5,696 nt of DNA from an uncultured Lachnospiraceae bacterium (GTDB taxonomy: Bacteria > Bacillota > Clostridia > Lachnospirales > Lachnospiraceae): positions 1-5,696 of the forward strand of contig CAJTOV010000201.1 of assembly GCA_910577765.1 (NCBI GenBank), written 5' to 3'. The notes beneath the pieces are model-generated. The model saw only the letters and a list, made by a program, of their open reading frames with translations, was not told the origin of the DNA and made no database searches. Shown one piece after another: positions 1 through 5,696 of this stretch; position 1 is the stretch's first letter; each line of letters begins with the position of its first letter. The position numbers and the translations under genes were made by a program.

Positions 1-1
1 G

Positions 2-1447
2 GATCTGTATTCACCGACCCAGGAAGCAAAGGCGGCCCTGGACCGTCTGGGGGTTTCTGCATACAATGCGGACGGAAGCGCCAGGGATTTCAATACGGTT
101 GTGGATGAACTGGCCGGATCCCTGCGGACCATGAGTGAGGAGGAAGCGAATGCATTAAAAAATACCATTTTTACAACCAATGGTATGAATGCGTTTAATA
201 AAATGACAGCCTCCTCGGCAGCAAGGGTGCAGGAACTATGGTCCGGACTGGGGGATGCCGGAGGGAGCGCTGCGCAGCAGGCAGCCACACAGCTCGATAA
301 CCTGAACGGGCAGATTACCATACTGAAGTCTGCTGTGGAGGGTGCTGCGATCGCTTTCGGGAACCGGATGCTCCCGTATATCAAAAAGGCAGCTGAATAT
401 GCCCAGGGCCTTATGGAACGGATCAACGGTCTGTCAGATGCCCAGGTGGATTCGGCTATCCGGTGGGCCGGGATGGCAGCGGCAGCAGGTCCGGTACTTG
501 TGGTTACCGGGAAGGTGATCACCGGGTTCACGAAAATGATTCCACTGGTGAAAATGGCGGCTACGGGATTTAAAACCATGGGCGGGATGATTGGACTTGT
601 CACGTCCCCCTGCGGCCTGGTCATTGCGGCGATTGTGGCGCTTATAGCCGTGGTCATAGCCGTAAGATCCCACTTTGGCATGTTCAGAAATTCCATGCAG
701 GCAATGTCGCCGTATTTTGAAAGCATCCGCGGGCACATACAGAGCATCATGGATAAATTCCAGGGGGTGAACCCGGTGCTGTCTGCAGTCGGATCATTCA
801 TTGTGGACCTGCTGGGAGGAACCATTACGGTAGCGGTTTCCGGGCTTGCCGGTTTTGTTATTGCTTCGGTTGATACAGTCCTTGCCGTGCTTGACGGATT
901 CATGACAGTTTTAAACGGCATTATCAGCTTCCTGACCGGTGTGTTTACCGGGGACTGGGAACTGGCCTGGCAGGGGGCGTCTGACATTGTTACCGGTGTG
1001 GTGGGAAGTATGGGCGCCGTATGCAAAAGCACACTTAACGGGATCGTCGGTGCGGTGAACGGGGTACTGGGAGCGTTAAACGGAGTTAAAATTCCGGACT
1101 GGGTACCGGGGATTGGCGGAAAGTCCATAAACCTTCCCACAATACCGGCCCTGGCAGCTGGAACTGCAAACTGGGCAGGTGGGCTGGCCCAGGTATCAGA
1201 GCGTGGAGGCGAGATTATTGACCTTCCCCGCGGTTCCAGGGTGTATCCCCATGATGAGAGCATCCGTATGGCCAGACAGGAAGGTGCGTCCGGTGGCGGG
1301 ACAAATATCACCATAGCAAAGCTTGCGGACCAGATTATTGTCCGTGAGGATGCGGATATTGACAGAATTGCGGAAGCAATTGTGCGGAAGCTGAAAAAAC
1401 AGTCAGAGGTCAGGGGGAGGTGGACATTCAGTGGAAATATGGCTTAA
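2..1447 (+). CDS. Phage tail tape-measure protein, TP901-type, 5'-truncated by window edge
   Basis: This is the C-terminal 481 residues of a tape-measure protein, which fills the tail tube, sets its length and is ejected at infection. The frame is open from base 2 with no start signal. The GTG at 101 sits mid-domain and is not a start. Residues 1 to ~145 look like the end of the TP901 tape-measure core (LGVSAYNADGSARDF, then a helix containing NRMLPYIKKAAEYAQ). Residues ~163-170 and ~195-221 are strongly hydrophobic, and ~255-315 is a second hydrophobic, Gly/Val-rich region with GDWELAWQGASDI, as often seen in Bacillota tape measures. Residues ~378-387 (LPTIPALAAG) and ~402-418 (GGEIIDLPRGSRVYPHD) form the usual C-terminal signature, followed by a short helix ending KLKKQ. 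I see no peptidase or lysozyme motif. The gene overlaps the next by 17 bases. It is positionally equivalent to PBSX xkdO. The family call is secure; total length is unknown. Confidence 0.93.
   Translation, partial: DLYSPTQEAKAALDRLGVSAYNADGSARDFNTVVDELAGSLRTMSEEEANALKNTIFTTNGMNAFNKMTASSAARVQELWSGLGDAGGSAAQQAATQLDNLNGQITILKSAVEGAAIAFGNRMLPYIKKAAEYAQGLMERINGLSDAQVDSAIRWAGMAAAAGPVLVVTGKVITGFTKMIPLVKMAATGFKTMGGMIGLVTSPCGLVIAAIVALIAVVIAVRSHFGMFRNSMQAMSPYFESIRGHIQSIMDKFQGVNPVLSAVGSFIVDLLGGTITVAVSGLAGFVIASVDTVLAVLDGFMTVLNGIISFLTGVFTGDWELAWQGASDIVTGVVGSMGAVCKSTLNGIVGAVNGVLGALNGVKIPDWVPGIGGKSINLPTIPALAAGTANWAGGLAQVSERGGEIIDLPRGSRVYPHDESIRMARQEGASGGGTNITIAKLADQIIVREDADIDRIAEAIVRKLKKQSEVRGRWTFSGNMA
1416..1423 (+). 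promoter_or_regulatory. Ribosome binding site for the LysM tail gene
   Basis: GGAGGTGG lies seven bases before the GTG at 1431, inside the last codons of the tape-measure gene. It supports GTG 1431 as the start. The next in-frame ATG (codon 27, about 1509) would remove the conserved N-terminal strand of the protein. Confidence 0.75.
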
Positions 1448-2090
1448 AGGATCAAAAAAACTGAGGATCCCCGTACTGCCGTCCAGCTACCAGGTAAGCA
1501 GTGCCCAGATGGATGAAACCGTCACCGTCACTGGCCTGGGGGAGATTCTTCTGAAAGGAAAGCGGGGACTGCTGCAGGTATCCTTCAGTTCCTTCTTTCC
1601 GTCGTTCTACGATCCCGGATACTGTGAATATTCGGGACTCAAAAGTCCCATGCAGTATGTGGATATGATCGAGAGTATGAAACGCAGCGGGACAGTGAAA
1701 CTGGTCATGACGGGGACATCCGCCAGCATGAGGTGCCGGATACAGAGTTTTGAATGGGGAGAGGATGATGGAACCGGTGATGTCAGTTATACACTGGCAA
1801 TGAAGGAATACCGGAATGTCCATGCCGGGGTATCCTCGGTTGTAACCCTGGATTCTGTCCAGGGGAGTCCGGGAGCCGGGGAGACTGTGTCGGCCACAGC
1901 CTCCCGTGCTTCTGATGAGCGGACCGGTCCGACAACCTATACAGTACGGAAGGGGGATACACTGTCTGCAATCGCCAGGAAACTGACGGGATCAGCTTCC
2001 TGGGCAGCCCTCTATGAGCAGAATAAAGGCATCATCGGGAGCAATCCGAACATGATCCAGGTGGGGATGGTACTGGCGGTGCCGGGATGA
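1431..2090 (+). CDS. xkdP: LysM-domain phage tail/baseplate protein (XkdP-like)
   Basis: This 219-residue protein corresponds to PBSX XkdP in position, size and layout. Residues 1-130 form a beta-rich tail domain: the N-terminal strand leads into IPVLPSSYQV, then GLGEILLKGKRGL and the motif FFPSFYDPGYCEY. Residues ~133-167 are a Ser/Thr/Gly/Ala-rich flexible linker. Residues 169-218 are a single C-terminal LysM domain (YTVRKGDTLSAIARKLTG, then LYEQNKGIIGSNPNMIQVG, ending LAVPG). LysM domains bind peptidoglycan, but in contractile baseplates they also act as structural connectors (phage T4 gp53 has a LysM-like fold). A scaffold role at the tube-hub junction is therefore at least as likely as wall binding. 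There is no signal peptide or hydrolase motif. The start is GTG with a good upstream GGAGG. The gene lies between the tape measure and the hub gene and overlaps both. Confidence 0.93.
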   Translation: MEIWLKGSKKLRIPVLPSSYQVSSAQMDETVTVTGLGEILLKGKRGLLQVSFSSFFPSFYDPGYCEYSGLKSPMQYVDMIESMKRSGTVKLVMTGTSASMRCRIQSFEWGEDDGTGDVSYTLAMKEYRNVHAGVSSVVTLDSVQGSPGAGETVSATASRASDERTGPTTYTVRKGDTLSAIARKLTGSASWAALYEQNKGIIGSNPNMIQVGMVLAVPG

Positions 2091-3067
2091 ATATCAGCCT
2101 GATCCGGCAGGCGGACGGCCTGCAGTACAATATTACAAATGCGGTCAGCAGGACTGAATGGAGCGGTTCGGCGGGTTCTGCTGCCAGACAGATGACGGTT
2201 GACTATATTAATGCACCAGATGACCATTTCAGCATTCCACGAATCTGTACGGGGGACCTGGTATCATTTTCCCCTGACAGCGAGGAGGTGTTCTACGGGC
2301 AGTTTTTCGGATCCGAAAAATCCAGTGCTGTCGGGACCATTTCCTATACGGCCTATGACATGATGAAGAACATGCTGGAAAGCGAAGTACAGTACAATTT
2401 CAAGAATGTGACGCCGGAGGCAGTGGGAAAACGGGTATGTGATGAAATACAGATCCCGGTCAGGTATCTCTACCCGACGGGGGTAAATATTAAATCCATG
2501 CTGTGTGACGGAATGTCACCCTACGATGTGATCATGGCTGCCTATACAAAGGCGCACCGGATCACTGGTGACAAATATTTCCCAATGATTTATAAGAGGG
2601 GATTTGCAGTCTACAAAACCGAGTGGGTGGTGGCAGGATTCGCCCTGGATGATTCTGAAAATATTACGGAGTCCAGCATAGAGGAAACCATGGACAGTAT
2701 TGTCAACTGTGTAAAAATCTTTGATGAAAAGGGAAATCAGACCGGGGAGGTCAGTGACCAGGAGAGCAGAAGTGTTTACGGGACATTCCAGAAGGTTTAC
2801 AAGCAGGAGGGAGGCGTGGATCCGGCAGCGGCAGCAGGCAGTCATCTGTGCACAGCTCCTTCCCAGAGAATCCGGATCAGGTCCCTGGGGGACCGGAACT
2901 GTCTGAGCTGCTATTACGTGACACTGCGCGACAGTGCTACCGGGCTGACGGGTCTGTACTGGATCGCATCGGACAGACATGTCTGGGAGAACGGAATCTA
3001 TACAATGGAGCTTGAGCTGGTATTTGACAGCATCATGGATACAAAGGAAACAGACAAGGAGGCGTGA
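2087..3067 (+). CDS. xkdQ: Phage tail hub protein, XkdQ/YqbQ family (gpD-like fold)
   Basis: The protein is 326 residues, almost the size of PBSX XkdQ (about 325). It belongs to the hub family related in fold to phage P2 gpD and T4 gp27, which forms the ring linking tail tube, spike and wedges. Visible family features are the N-terminal strands (DGLQYNITNAVSRTEWSG), a GDLVSFSPDSEEVFYGQFFG stretch at ~57-75, TAYDMMKNMLESEVQYNF at ~88-105, a helix with TPEAVGKRVCDEIQIP, DGMSPYDVIMAAYTKA at 141-155, and a C-terminal beta domain ending YTMELELVFDSIMD. The ATG overlaps the stop of the LysM gene as ATGA. The upstream match to a ribosome binding site is only partial (GGCGGTG at 2075-2081), so translation is probably coupled to the gene before. 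No catalytic motif is visible. An apparent 253-residue reading frame on the opposite strand here is a shadow. Confidence 0.92.
   Translation: MNISLIRQADGLQYNITNAVSRTEWSGSAGSAARQMTVDYINAPDDHFSIPRICTGDLVSFSPDSEEVFYGQFFGSEKSSAVGTISYTAYDMMKNMLESEVQYNFKNVTPEAVGKRVCDEIQIPVRYLYPTGVNIKSMLCDGMSPYDVIMAAYTKAHRITGDKYFPMIYKRGFAVYKTEWVVAGFALDDSENITESSIEETMDSIVNCVKIFDEKGNQTGEVSDQESRSVYGTFQKVYKQEGGVDPAAAAGSHLCTAPSQRIRIRSLGDRNCLSCYYVTLRDSATGLTGLYWIASDRHVWENGIYTMELELVFDSIMDTKETDKEA
3056..3062 (+). promoter_or_regulatory. Strong ribosome binding site for the DUF2577 gene
   Basis: AAGGAGG, the best Shine-Dalgarno match in the window, lies six bases before the ATG at 3069 and overlaps the last codons of the hub gene. 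It fixes the start at 3069. The frame is open upstream to at least 2979, but that upstream part lies inside the hub gene in another frame. Confidence 0.85.
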
Positions 3068-3068
3068 C

Positions 3069-3383
3069 ATGGCATGGGCAGATGATATGCTTGGAATGAT
3101 GCAGGGGAGTCCCGATGCCGGCAAAGGGATCCAGCTTGCGGTTATGACGGGGCCCAGATCATGTAAGGCAGGAAATATGGAACTGGCAGAGGAGGATCTG
3201 ATCATTGCGTCCCATCTTCTCCAGCGGAGTGCAACGGGAGTTTCCATGACTGCCCCGGCCGGAGGCGGGCAGTGCACAGACCGGTCCAGTTATCTGCCAG
3301 CCCTGGAGGCCGGTGATGCGGTGGTAGTCTGCCAGATATCTGAGGAAAAATACCTGGTTCTGGAAAGGGTGGTGGGAGTATGA
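3069..3383 (+). CDS. xkdR: DUF2577 family baseplate protein (XkdR-like)
   Basis: This small protein of 104 residues begins MAWADDMLGMMQGSP. The start is ATG 3069, set by the AAGGAGG six bases upstream and by the one-base gap after the hub stop. It shows the DUF2577 pattern: a short N-terminal helix, strands leading into MELAEEDLIIASHLL at ~38-52, a variable Thr/Gly-rich loop (~55-75), then LEAGDAVVVCQISEEKYLVLERV near the C-terminus. The 'GD.V' followed by 'Y.VL.RV' is the typical ending. The family sits between the hub and DUF2634 genes in PBSX-type tails. Its exact role is poorly described; a small beta-rich hub or spike-associated component is a reasonable inference from fold and position. 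Three Cys residues are present but do not form a recognisable metal site. Its stop overlaps the next start as ATGA. Confidence 0.88.
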   Translation: MAWADDMLGMMQGSPDAGKGIQLAVMTGPRSCKAGNMELAEEDLIIASHLLQRSATGVSMTAPAGGGQCTDRSSYLPALEAGDAVVVCQISEEKYLVLERVVGV

Positions 3384-3802
3384 GTATTCTGCCGTCTTTT
3401 CTTTCCCGGGAAGTACTCAGGGAAGCGGAGGGGGAAACCGGGGTGGTCCCGGTTCCCCGGGAATATGGTGTTGATTTTGCCACAGGACAGCTGACCGGGA
3501 AAACCGTTGAGGGGAAAGAGGCTGTTATGGTCTGGATCTGGAACACGCTGCACACGGAGCGTTACCGGTATGCAATCTATTCCTGGATGTACGGTGTTGA
3601 ATATGAGCAGTATATCGGGGAAACTGTGACAGATGCATATCTCCAGGCAGACTGCAGGACAGAAACAGAGGAGGCCCTGCTGGTCAGCCCTTATATTACG
3701 CAACTGGATGATTTTGTGGCTGTCCTGGAAGGGACAAAGCTTAAAGTCTCTTTTGCGGCAGTAACCCGGTTTGGGAGAATTGAGGTAGAGAACAGTGTTT
3801 GA
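3380..3802 (+). CDS. xkdS: DUF2634 family baseplate protein (XkdS-like, gp25-type)
   Basis: The 140-residue protein is close to the size of PBSX XkdS (about 144). DUF2634 proteins occupy the gene slot of T4 gp25/P2 gpW, the wedge component that starts sheath assembly. Visible features are YGVDFATGQLTGKTVEGKEA at ~29-48, an aromatic helix (VWIWNTLHTERYRYAIYSWMYG, residues ~51-72), then YEQYIG and an amphipathic helix (TVTDAYLQADCRTETEEALL), and final strands with LKVSFAAVTRFGRIEVE. The pattern 'R..Y.IYSW.YG.E' is characteristic of the family. The ATG overlaps the preceding TGA as ATGA. Only weak purine stretches precede it, so translational coupling is likely. It overlaps the baseplate J gene by eight bases. 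Confidence 0.9.
   Translation: MSILPSFLSREVLREAEGETGVVPVPREYGVDFATGQLTGKTVEGKEAVMVWIWNTLHTERYRYAIYSWMYGVEYEQYIGETVTDAYLQADCRTETEEALLVSPYITQLDDFVAVLEGTKLKVSFAAVTRFGRIEVENSV
3782..3785 (+). promoter_or_regulatory. Ribosome binding site for the baseplate J gene
   Basis: GAGG, within TTGAGGTAGAG, stands nine bases before GTG 3795 inside the end of the DUF2634 gene. This favours GTG 3795 over the in-frame ATG at 3807, which would be 21 bases away. The difference between the two starts is only four residues. Confidence 0.6.
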
Positions 3803-4862
3803 GGACATGACATTTAACAGACTGCTTGAGGAGGGGAAGGCACAGATCAGTGATGATATCCTGAAAGGGGAAGGATCGCTGGTACATAATGCGCTGGCTG
3901 TGATGGCATTTGAACTGGAGAAGCTGTATATCCAGGCGGATTATATCATGAGGCAGGCAGATCCTGCCAGGGCCGATTATGAAAACCTCGTGACACTGGC
4001 AGCGGCGCGTGCCATATTTCCGGAGGAGGCCACCTGCGCCCAGGTGCGTATGGTAGCCGATGCGGACGTACCATCCGGTGCCAGGTTTTCACTGTCAGCG
4101 CACAGTTATGTGGTGGTGGAAGAACTGGGCGACATGGTCCACAGCTACCTGATGCAGTGTGAGCAGCCTGGAAGCAGTTCCAATGGTCTAAGCGGAAAAC
4201 TGACGCCGATTACCCATGTGGACGGTCTGACGCGGGCTGAGATTACAGAAATTCTGGTGGCTGGACGGGATGCGGACGGCAGGGATGCACTTTACCGGAA
4301 ATACATGAACAGTTTCAGGGAATCCTCATTTGGCGGGAACGTTACTGAATATAAAGAGCACCTGACGGCATTCGAAGGGATCGGGGGAGCCAAGATCTAT
4401 CCGGTGTGGGATGGTCCTGGAACGGTCCGGTGCGTCCTGATCGGCTCCGATTACAGACCGGTATCCGGTTATCTGGTGGAACAGATCCAGCAGGCCATGT
4501 GTCCTGCACCGGAAGCAGGGTATGGGATTGCACCGATTGGACACCGGGTTACGGTTGTTTCTGTGACCGGGGTAGAGATTAACCTGGAGACGCAGGTTAC
4601 TTTCCGGAACGGCTATTCATGGGAAATCCTCCGGGAGCAGATCAGTGATGCAGTAAGGGAATATCTGGTTTCTGTATGCCGGGAATGGCCGTCAGGGGGG
4701 CCGGATGACCATGGAACAGTTTATGTCAGCCGGACGGAGGCGGCAATCCTGGGAGTGAAGGGTGTTAAGGATGTGGCGGGAACCCGGATCAATGGAGCAG
4801 AAGGGAACCTGGTTCTGGGATCTGATGAAGTGCCCATACCGGGGGAGGTGATCGGGATATGA
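3795..4862 (+). CDS. xkdT: Baseplate J family wedge protein (XkdT-like)
   Basis: This 355-residue protein matches the baseplate J family, close in size to PBSX XkdT (about 348). It forms the wedge arms (P2 gpJ, T4 gp6 equivalents) that hold the baseplate ring and change shape to trigger contraction. The N-terminal ~75 residues are helical (EGSLVHNALAVMAFELEKLY, then ADYENLVTLAAARAIFPEEA). Next come the strands with VPSGARFSL, where many family members have 'G..v..GT.f'. The central hallmark is at ~166-222: LYRKYMNSFRESSFGGNVTEYK, then GIGGAKIYPVWDGPGTVRCVLIG. The C-terminal third contains GYGIAPIGHRVTVVSVTGVEINL and an amphipathic helix (LREQISDAVREYL), then VYVSRTEAAILGVKGVKDV, ending in LGSDEVPIPGEV. 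The start is GTG. The gene overlaps its neighbours by eight and four bases. Confidence 0.95.
   Translation: MFEDMTFNRLLEEGKAQISDDILKGEGSLVHNALAVMAFELEKLYIQADYIMRQADPARADYENLVTLAAARAIFPEEATCAQVRMVADADVPSGARFSLSAHSYVVVEELGDMVHSYLMQCEQPGSSSNGLSGKLTPITHVDGLTRAEITEILVAGRDADGRDALYRKYMNSFRESSFGGNVTEYKEHLTAFEGIGGAKIYPVWDGPGTVRCVLIGSDYRPVSGYLVEQIQQAMCPAPEAGYGIAPIGHRVTVVSVTGVEINLETQVTFRNGYSWEILREQISDAVREYLVSVCREWPSGGPDDHGTVYVSRTEAAILGVKGVKDVAGTRINGAEGNLVLGSDEVPIPGEVIGI
4844..4852 (+). promoter_or_regulatory. Ribosome binding site for the DUF2313-like gene
   Basis: GGAGGTGAT is a near-perfect Shine-Dalgarno sequence inside the last codons of the baseplate J gene. Two adjacent ATG codons follow, at 4859 and 4862. 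The first gives a spacing of ten bases from GGAGG and an ATGA overlap, so it is preferred. The choice changes the protein by one Met. Confidence 0.8.
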
Positions 4863-5696
4863 TGGAGATCAGTACAATACACTGGCTTCCGGAGCATATT
4901 GCCCATATACGGGAGTTCCAGGAGATTGCAAAAGCGAATGATTATCTTTTAAGGCGGACACTGGTGGATCTGGAAAGGGTATTCAACAACCAGTTTCTGG
5001 AGCGCCTGGATGAAGACGGGTGTGCCATGCATGAGGCTATTCTTGGCATTATACCAGGTGTCAGGGATAATCTGGACGACCGGCGCCGGAGAATCCGGGG
5101 CTATTATGCCAGTGATCTGCCCTATACAGAAAACAAGCTGAATGCGGTACTTGCTGTCATGTGCGGCACCCATAATTTTGACCTGGAGGTGGACGGTGCG
5201 GCCTACCAGATAACCGTAAGGGTGATTGACCGGGATATTCTTCTGGCAAGAAATATACACAGAGTCGTTTCTTTTATGAAACCGGCCAATATCCTGCTGA
5301 AGCTGTATGAGGTGTACCGGGGTAGTGTACAGCAGGACGTATGTTCCCAGGTGGCAGCCGTCCGGTTTAGAACAGAGTTTTACCCTATGTTCAACCTGCC
5401 GGAGCTATGCCTGGACGGATCGTGGGAGCTGGACGGCAGCCAGAGCCTGGATGGCTATTATGGCGGGGATACCATTGATCTTAACCCGGTGTCCATGGCT
5501 GTCCAGGTGCCAGTCCGGGTGGATACTGGCACAGACTGCCAGATGCGGATACAGTGCGGGACAGAGGTGGCGCCGGAAACCGGGATGGCGGTCAGGATGT
5601 CCGGGAAATCGGAACATGAGACCGGGACAGAAGCCAGGACCAGGATGTCTTTTTCAGTGGAACACCGCACTTTCACGGGTACAGTGATGCACAAGG
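4859..5696 (+). CDS. xkdU: DUF2313/YmfQ-like baseplate protein (XkdU-like) with long C-terminal extension, 3'-truncated by window edge
   Basis: The frame is open from ATG 4859 for 279 codons to the window edge, with no stop. Residues 8 to ~155 match the DUF2313 (XkdU/YmfQ, P2 gpI-like) pattern: LPEHIAHIREFQEI, a helix through FNNQFLERLDEDGCAMHEAILGI, the family motif DDRRRRIRGYYASDLPYTENKL, the core MCGTHNFDLEVDGAAYQITV, and MKPANILLKLYEV. Such proteins cap the baseplate wedge and connect it to the tail fibres. XkdU of PBSX has about 194 residues, so this protein is clearly longer. After residue ~160 come NLPELCLDGSWELDGSQSLDG (residues ~179-199), with three L-D-G hexads, then a beta-rich repetitive region to the edge. 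The extension could be a fibre-attachment or adhesin-like domain, but that is inference. The full length and the C-terminus are not visible. Confidence 0.88.
   Translation, partial: MMEISTIHWLPEHIAHIREFQEIAKANDYLLRRTLVDLERVFNNQFLERLDEDGCAMHEAILGIIPGVRDNLDDRRRRIRGYYASDLPYTENKLNAVLAVMCGTHNFDLEVDGAAYQITVRVIDRDILLARNIHRVVSFMKPANILLKLYEVYRGSVQQDVCSQVAAVRFRTEFYPMFNLPELCLDGSWELDGSQSLDGYYGGDTIDLNPVSMAVQVPVRVDTGTDCQMRIQCGTEVAPETGMAVRMSGKSEHETGTEARTRMSFSVEHRTFTGTVMHK
5411..5455 (+). repeat. Period-six L-D-G peptide repeat within the DUF2313-like gene
   Basis: Codons 185-199 of the last gene encode LDGSWELDGSQSLDG, three copies of L-D-G spaced exactly six residues apart. The underlying DNA (CTGGACGGA, CTGGACGGC, CTGGATGGC) is also similar, but with synonymous differences, so selection appears to act on the peptide. 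The repeat marks the boundary between the conserved DUF2313 domain and the extension. Similar 'LDGSW.LDG' stretches are, to my recollection, common in Bacillota tail proteins. Their function is not established to my knowledge. Confidence 0.8.
5522..5696 (+). repeat. Degenerate 14-18-residue 'TG(T)' peptide repeat in the C-terminal extension
   Basis: From codon 222 to the edge, the last gene encodes successive units beginning DTGT (222), ETG (240), ETGT (254) and FTGT (272). The three complete units carry an R-M/I pair six to eight residues after the first residue, and each contains a late Glu: DTGTDCQMRIQCGTEVAP, ETGMAVRMSGKSEH, ETGTEARTRMSFSVEHRT. The alternating polar/hydrophobic pattern suggests short beta strands joined by TGT turns. 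The octamer AGGATGTC also recurs at 5594 and 5642, in equivalent positions of adjacent units. The spacing is irregular (18, 14, 18), so this could be a beta-sandwich with similar turns and not a true tandem repeat. Confidence 0.45.

Noticed and set aside
434..736. 100-residue - strand frame opposite the tape-measure gene
   Set aside because: His/Arg-rich shadow of the tape-measure reading frame with no motif or start signal of its own.
1634..1649. Inverted repeat GGGACT-caaa-AGTCCC as a possible terminator
   Set aside because: A six-base stem in the middle of the LysM-protein coding region with no following T-run. It encodes part of the conserved tail domain and is most likely chance.
2979..3068. 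Upstream extension of the DUF2577 frame to 2979 (134-residue version)
   Set aside because: It would overlap the hub gene by about 90 bases, has no comparable ribosome binding site, and the added residues do not resemble the family. ATG 3069 has AAGGAGG at the right spacing.
2516..3277. 253-residue open frame on the - strand opposite the hub and DUF2577 genes
   Set aside because: It runs antisense to two well-recognised genes, has no plausible family pattern (Cys/Pro/His-rich, shadow-like composition) and no supporting context on that strand. It is explained by the codon bias of the + strand genes.
3447..3462. Inverted repeat TCCCGG-ttcc-CCGGGA, plus a nearby TTCCCGGGAA palindrome at 3403-3412
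   Set aside because: Both lie in the start of the DUF2634 coding region and are explained by Ser-Arg-Glu and Val-Pro-Arg-Glu codons. There is no T-run and no half-site arrangement that suggests an operator.
3290..3808. 172-residue open frame on the - strand opposite the DUF2634 gene
   Set aside because: It lies opposite a clear DUF2634 gene, has a Pro/Arg/Cys-rich composition, and no recognisable domain; a shadow frame.
5307..5687. 126-residue + strand frame near the right edge
   Set aside because: It overlaps the DUF2313-like frame (4859 to edge), which is open, has a good ribosome binding site and matches a family. The alternative is Trp/Arg/Cys-rich nonsense typical of an out-of-frame reading.
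1..5696. Search for a promoter, tRNA, CRISPR array, attachment site, insertion sequence or novel defence system
   Set aside because: The window is coding almost base to base for tail proteins. No repeat-spacer pattern, transposase, terminal inverted repeat pair, convincing -35/-10 pair or non-structural gene could be found by reading either strand.

Overview
The window is a gene-dense, single-strand stretch of a contractile-tail (myovirus-type) phage or prophage tail module. Every gene is on the + strand, and no gap between genes exceeds one base. The gene order matches the defective phage PBSX of Bacillus subtilis (xkdO-P-Q-R-S-T-U): tape-measure protein, LysM tail protein, hub protein (gpD-like fold), DUF2577 protein, DUF2634 protein, baseplate J protein, and DUF2313/YmfQ-like baseplate protein. 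This order, together with the strong GGAGG-type ribosome binding sites, points to a Bacillota host. The base composition is slightly GC-leaning by eye, and there is heavy use of CGG/AGG Arg, CTG Leu, GGG/GGA Gly and CCG Pro codons. That would suit a Clostridia member (for example Lachnospiraceae-like) better than a low-GC Bacillus or Clostridium, but this host guess is weak.

Layout. Positions 2-1447: the C-terminal ~480 residues of the tape-measure protein, with the 5' end outside the window. 1431-2090: LysM tail protein, overlapping it by 17 bases. 2087-3067: hub protein, ATGA overlap. 3069-3383: small DUF2577 protein, one-base gap. 3380-3802: DUF2634 protein, ATGA overlap. 3795-4862: baseplate J wedge protein, 8-base overlap. 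4859 to the window end: DUF2313-like protein, ATGA overlap, with its 3' end outside the window. This last gene is open through 279 codons and has no stop before the edge.

Together the genes build the distal end of the tail. The tape measure sets tube length. The LysM protein, hub and DUF2577 protein form the central hub/spike region. The DUF2634, baseplate J and DUF2313 proteins form the wedges that carry the receptor-binding fibres, whose genes normally lie just downstream. The overlaps imply one polycistronic late transcript with translational coupling. I saw no promoter, terminator, RNA gene, CRISPR array, insertion sequence or attachment site.

The part that least resembles the standard families is the C-terminal extension of the last gene. 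It has three period-6 L-D-G repeats followed by a degenerate 14-18-residue 'TG(T)' repeat running to the window edge. I found no convincing evidence of a wholly new system; the rest is a recognisable tail cassette. Whether it belongs to an intact phage, a defective prophage or a phage-tail-like bacteriocin cannot be decided from this window.
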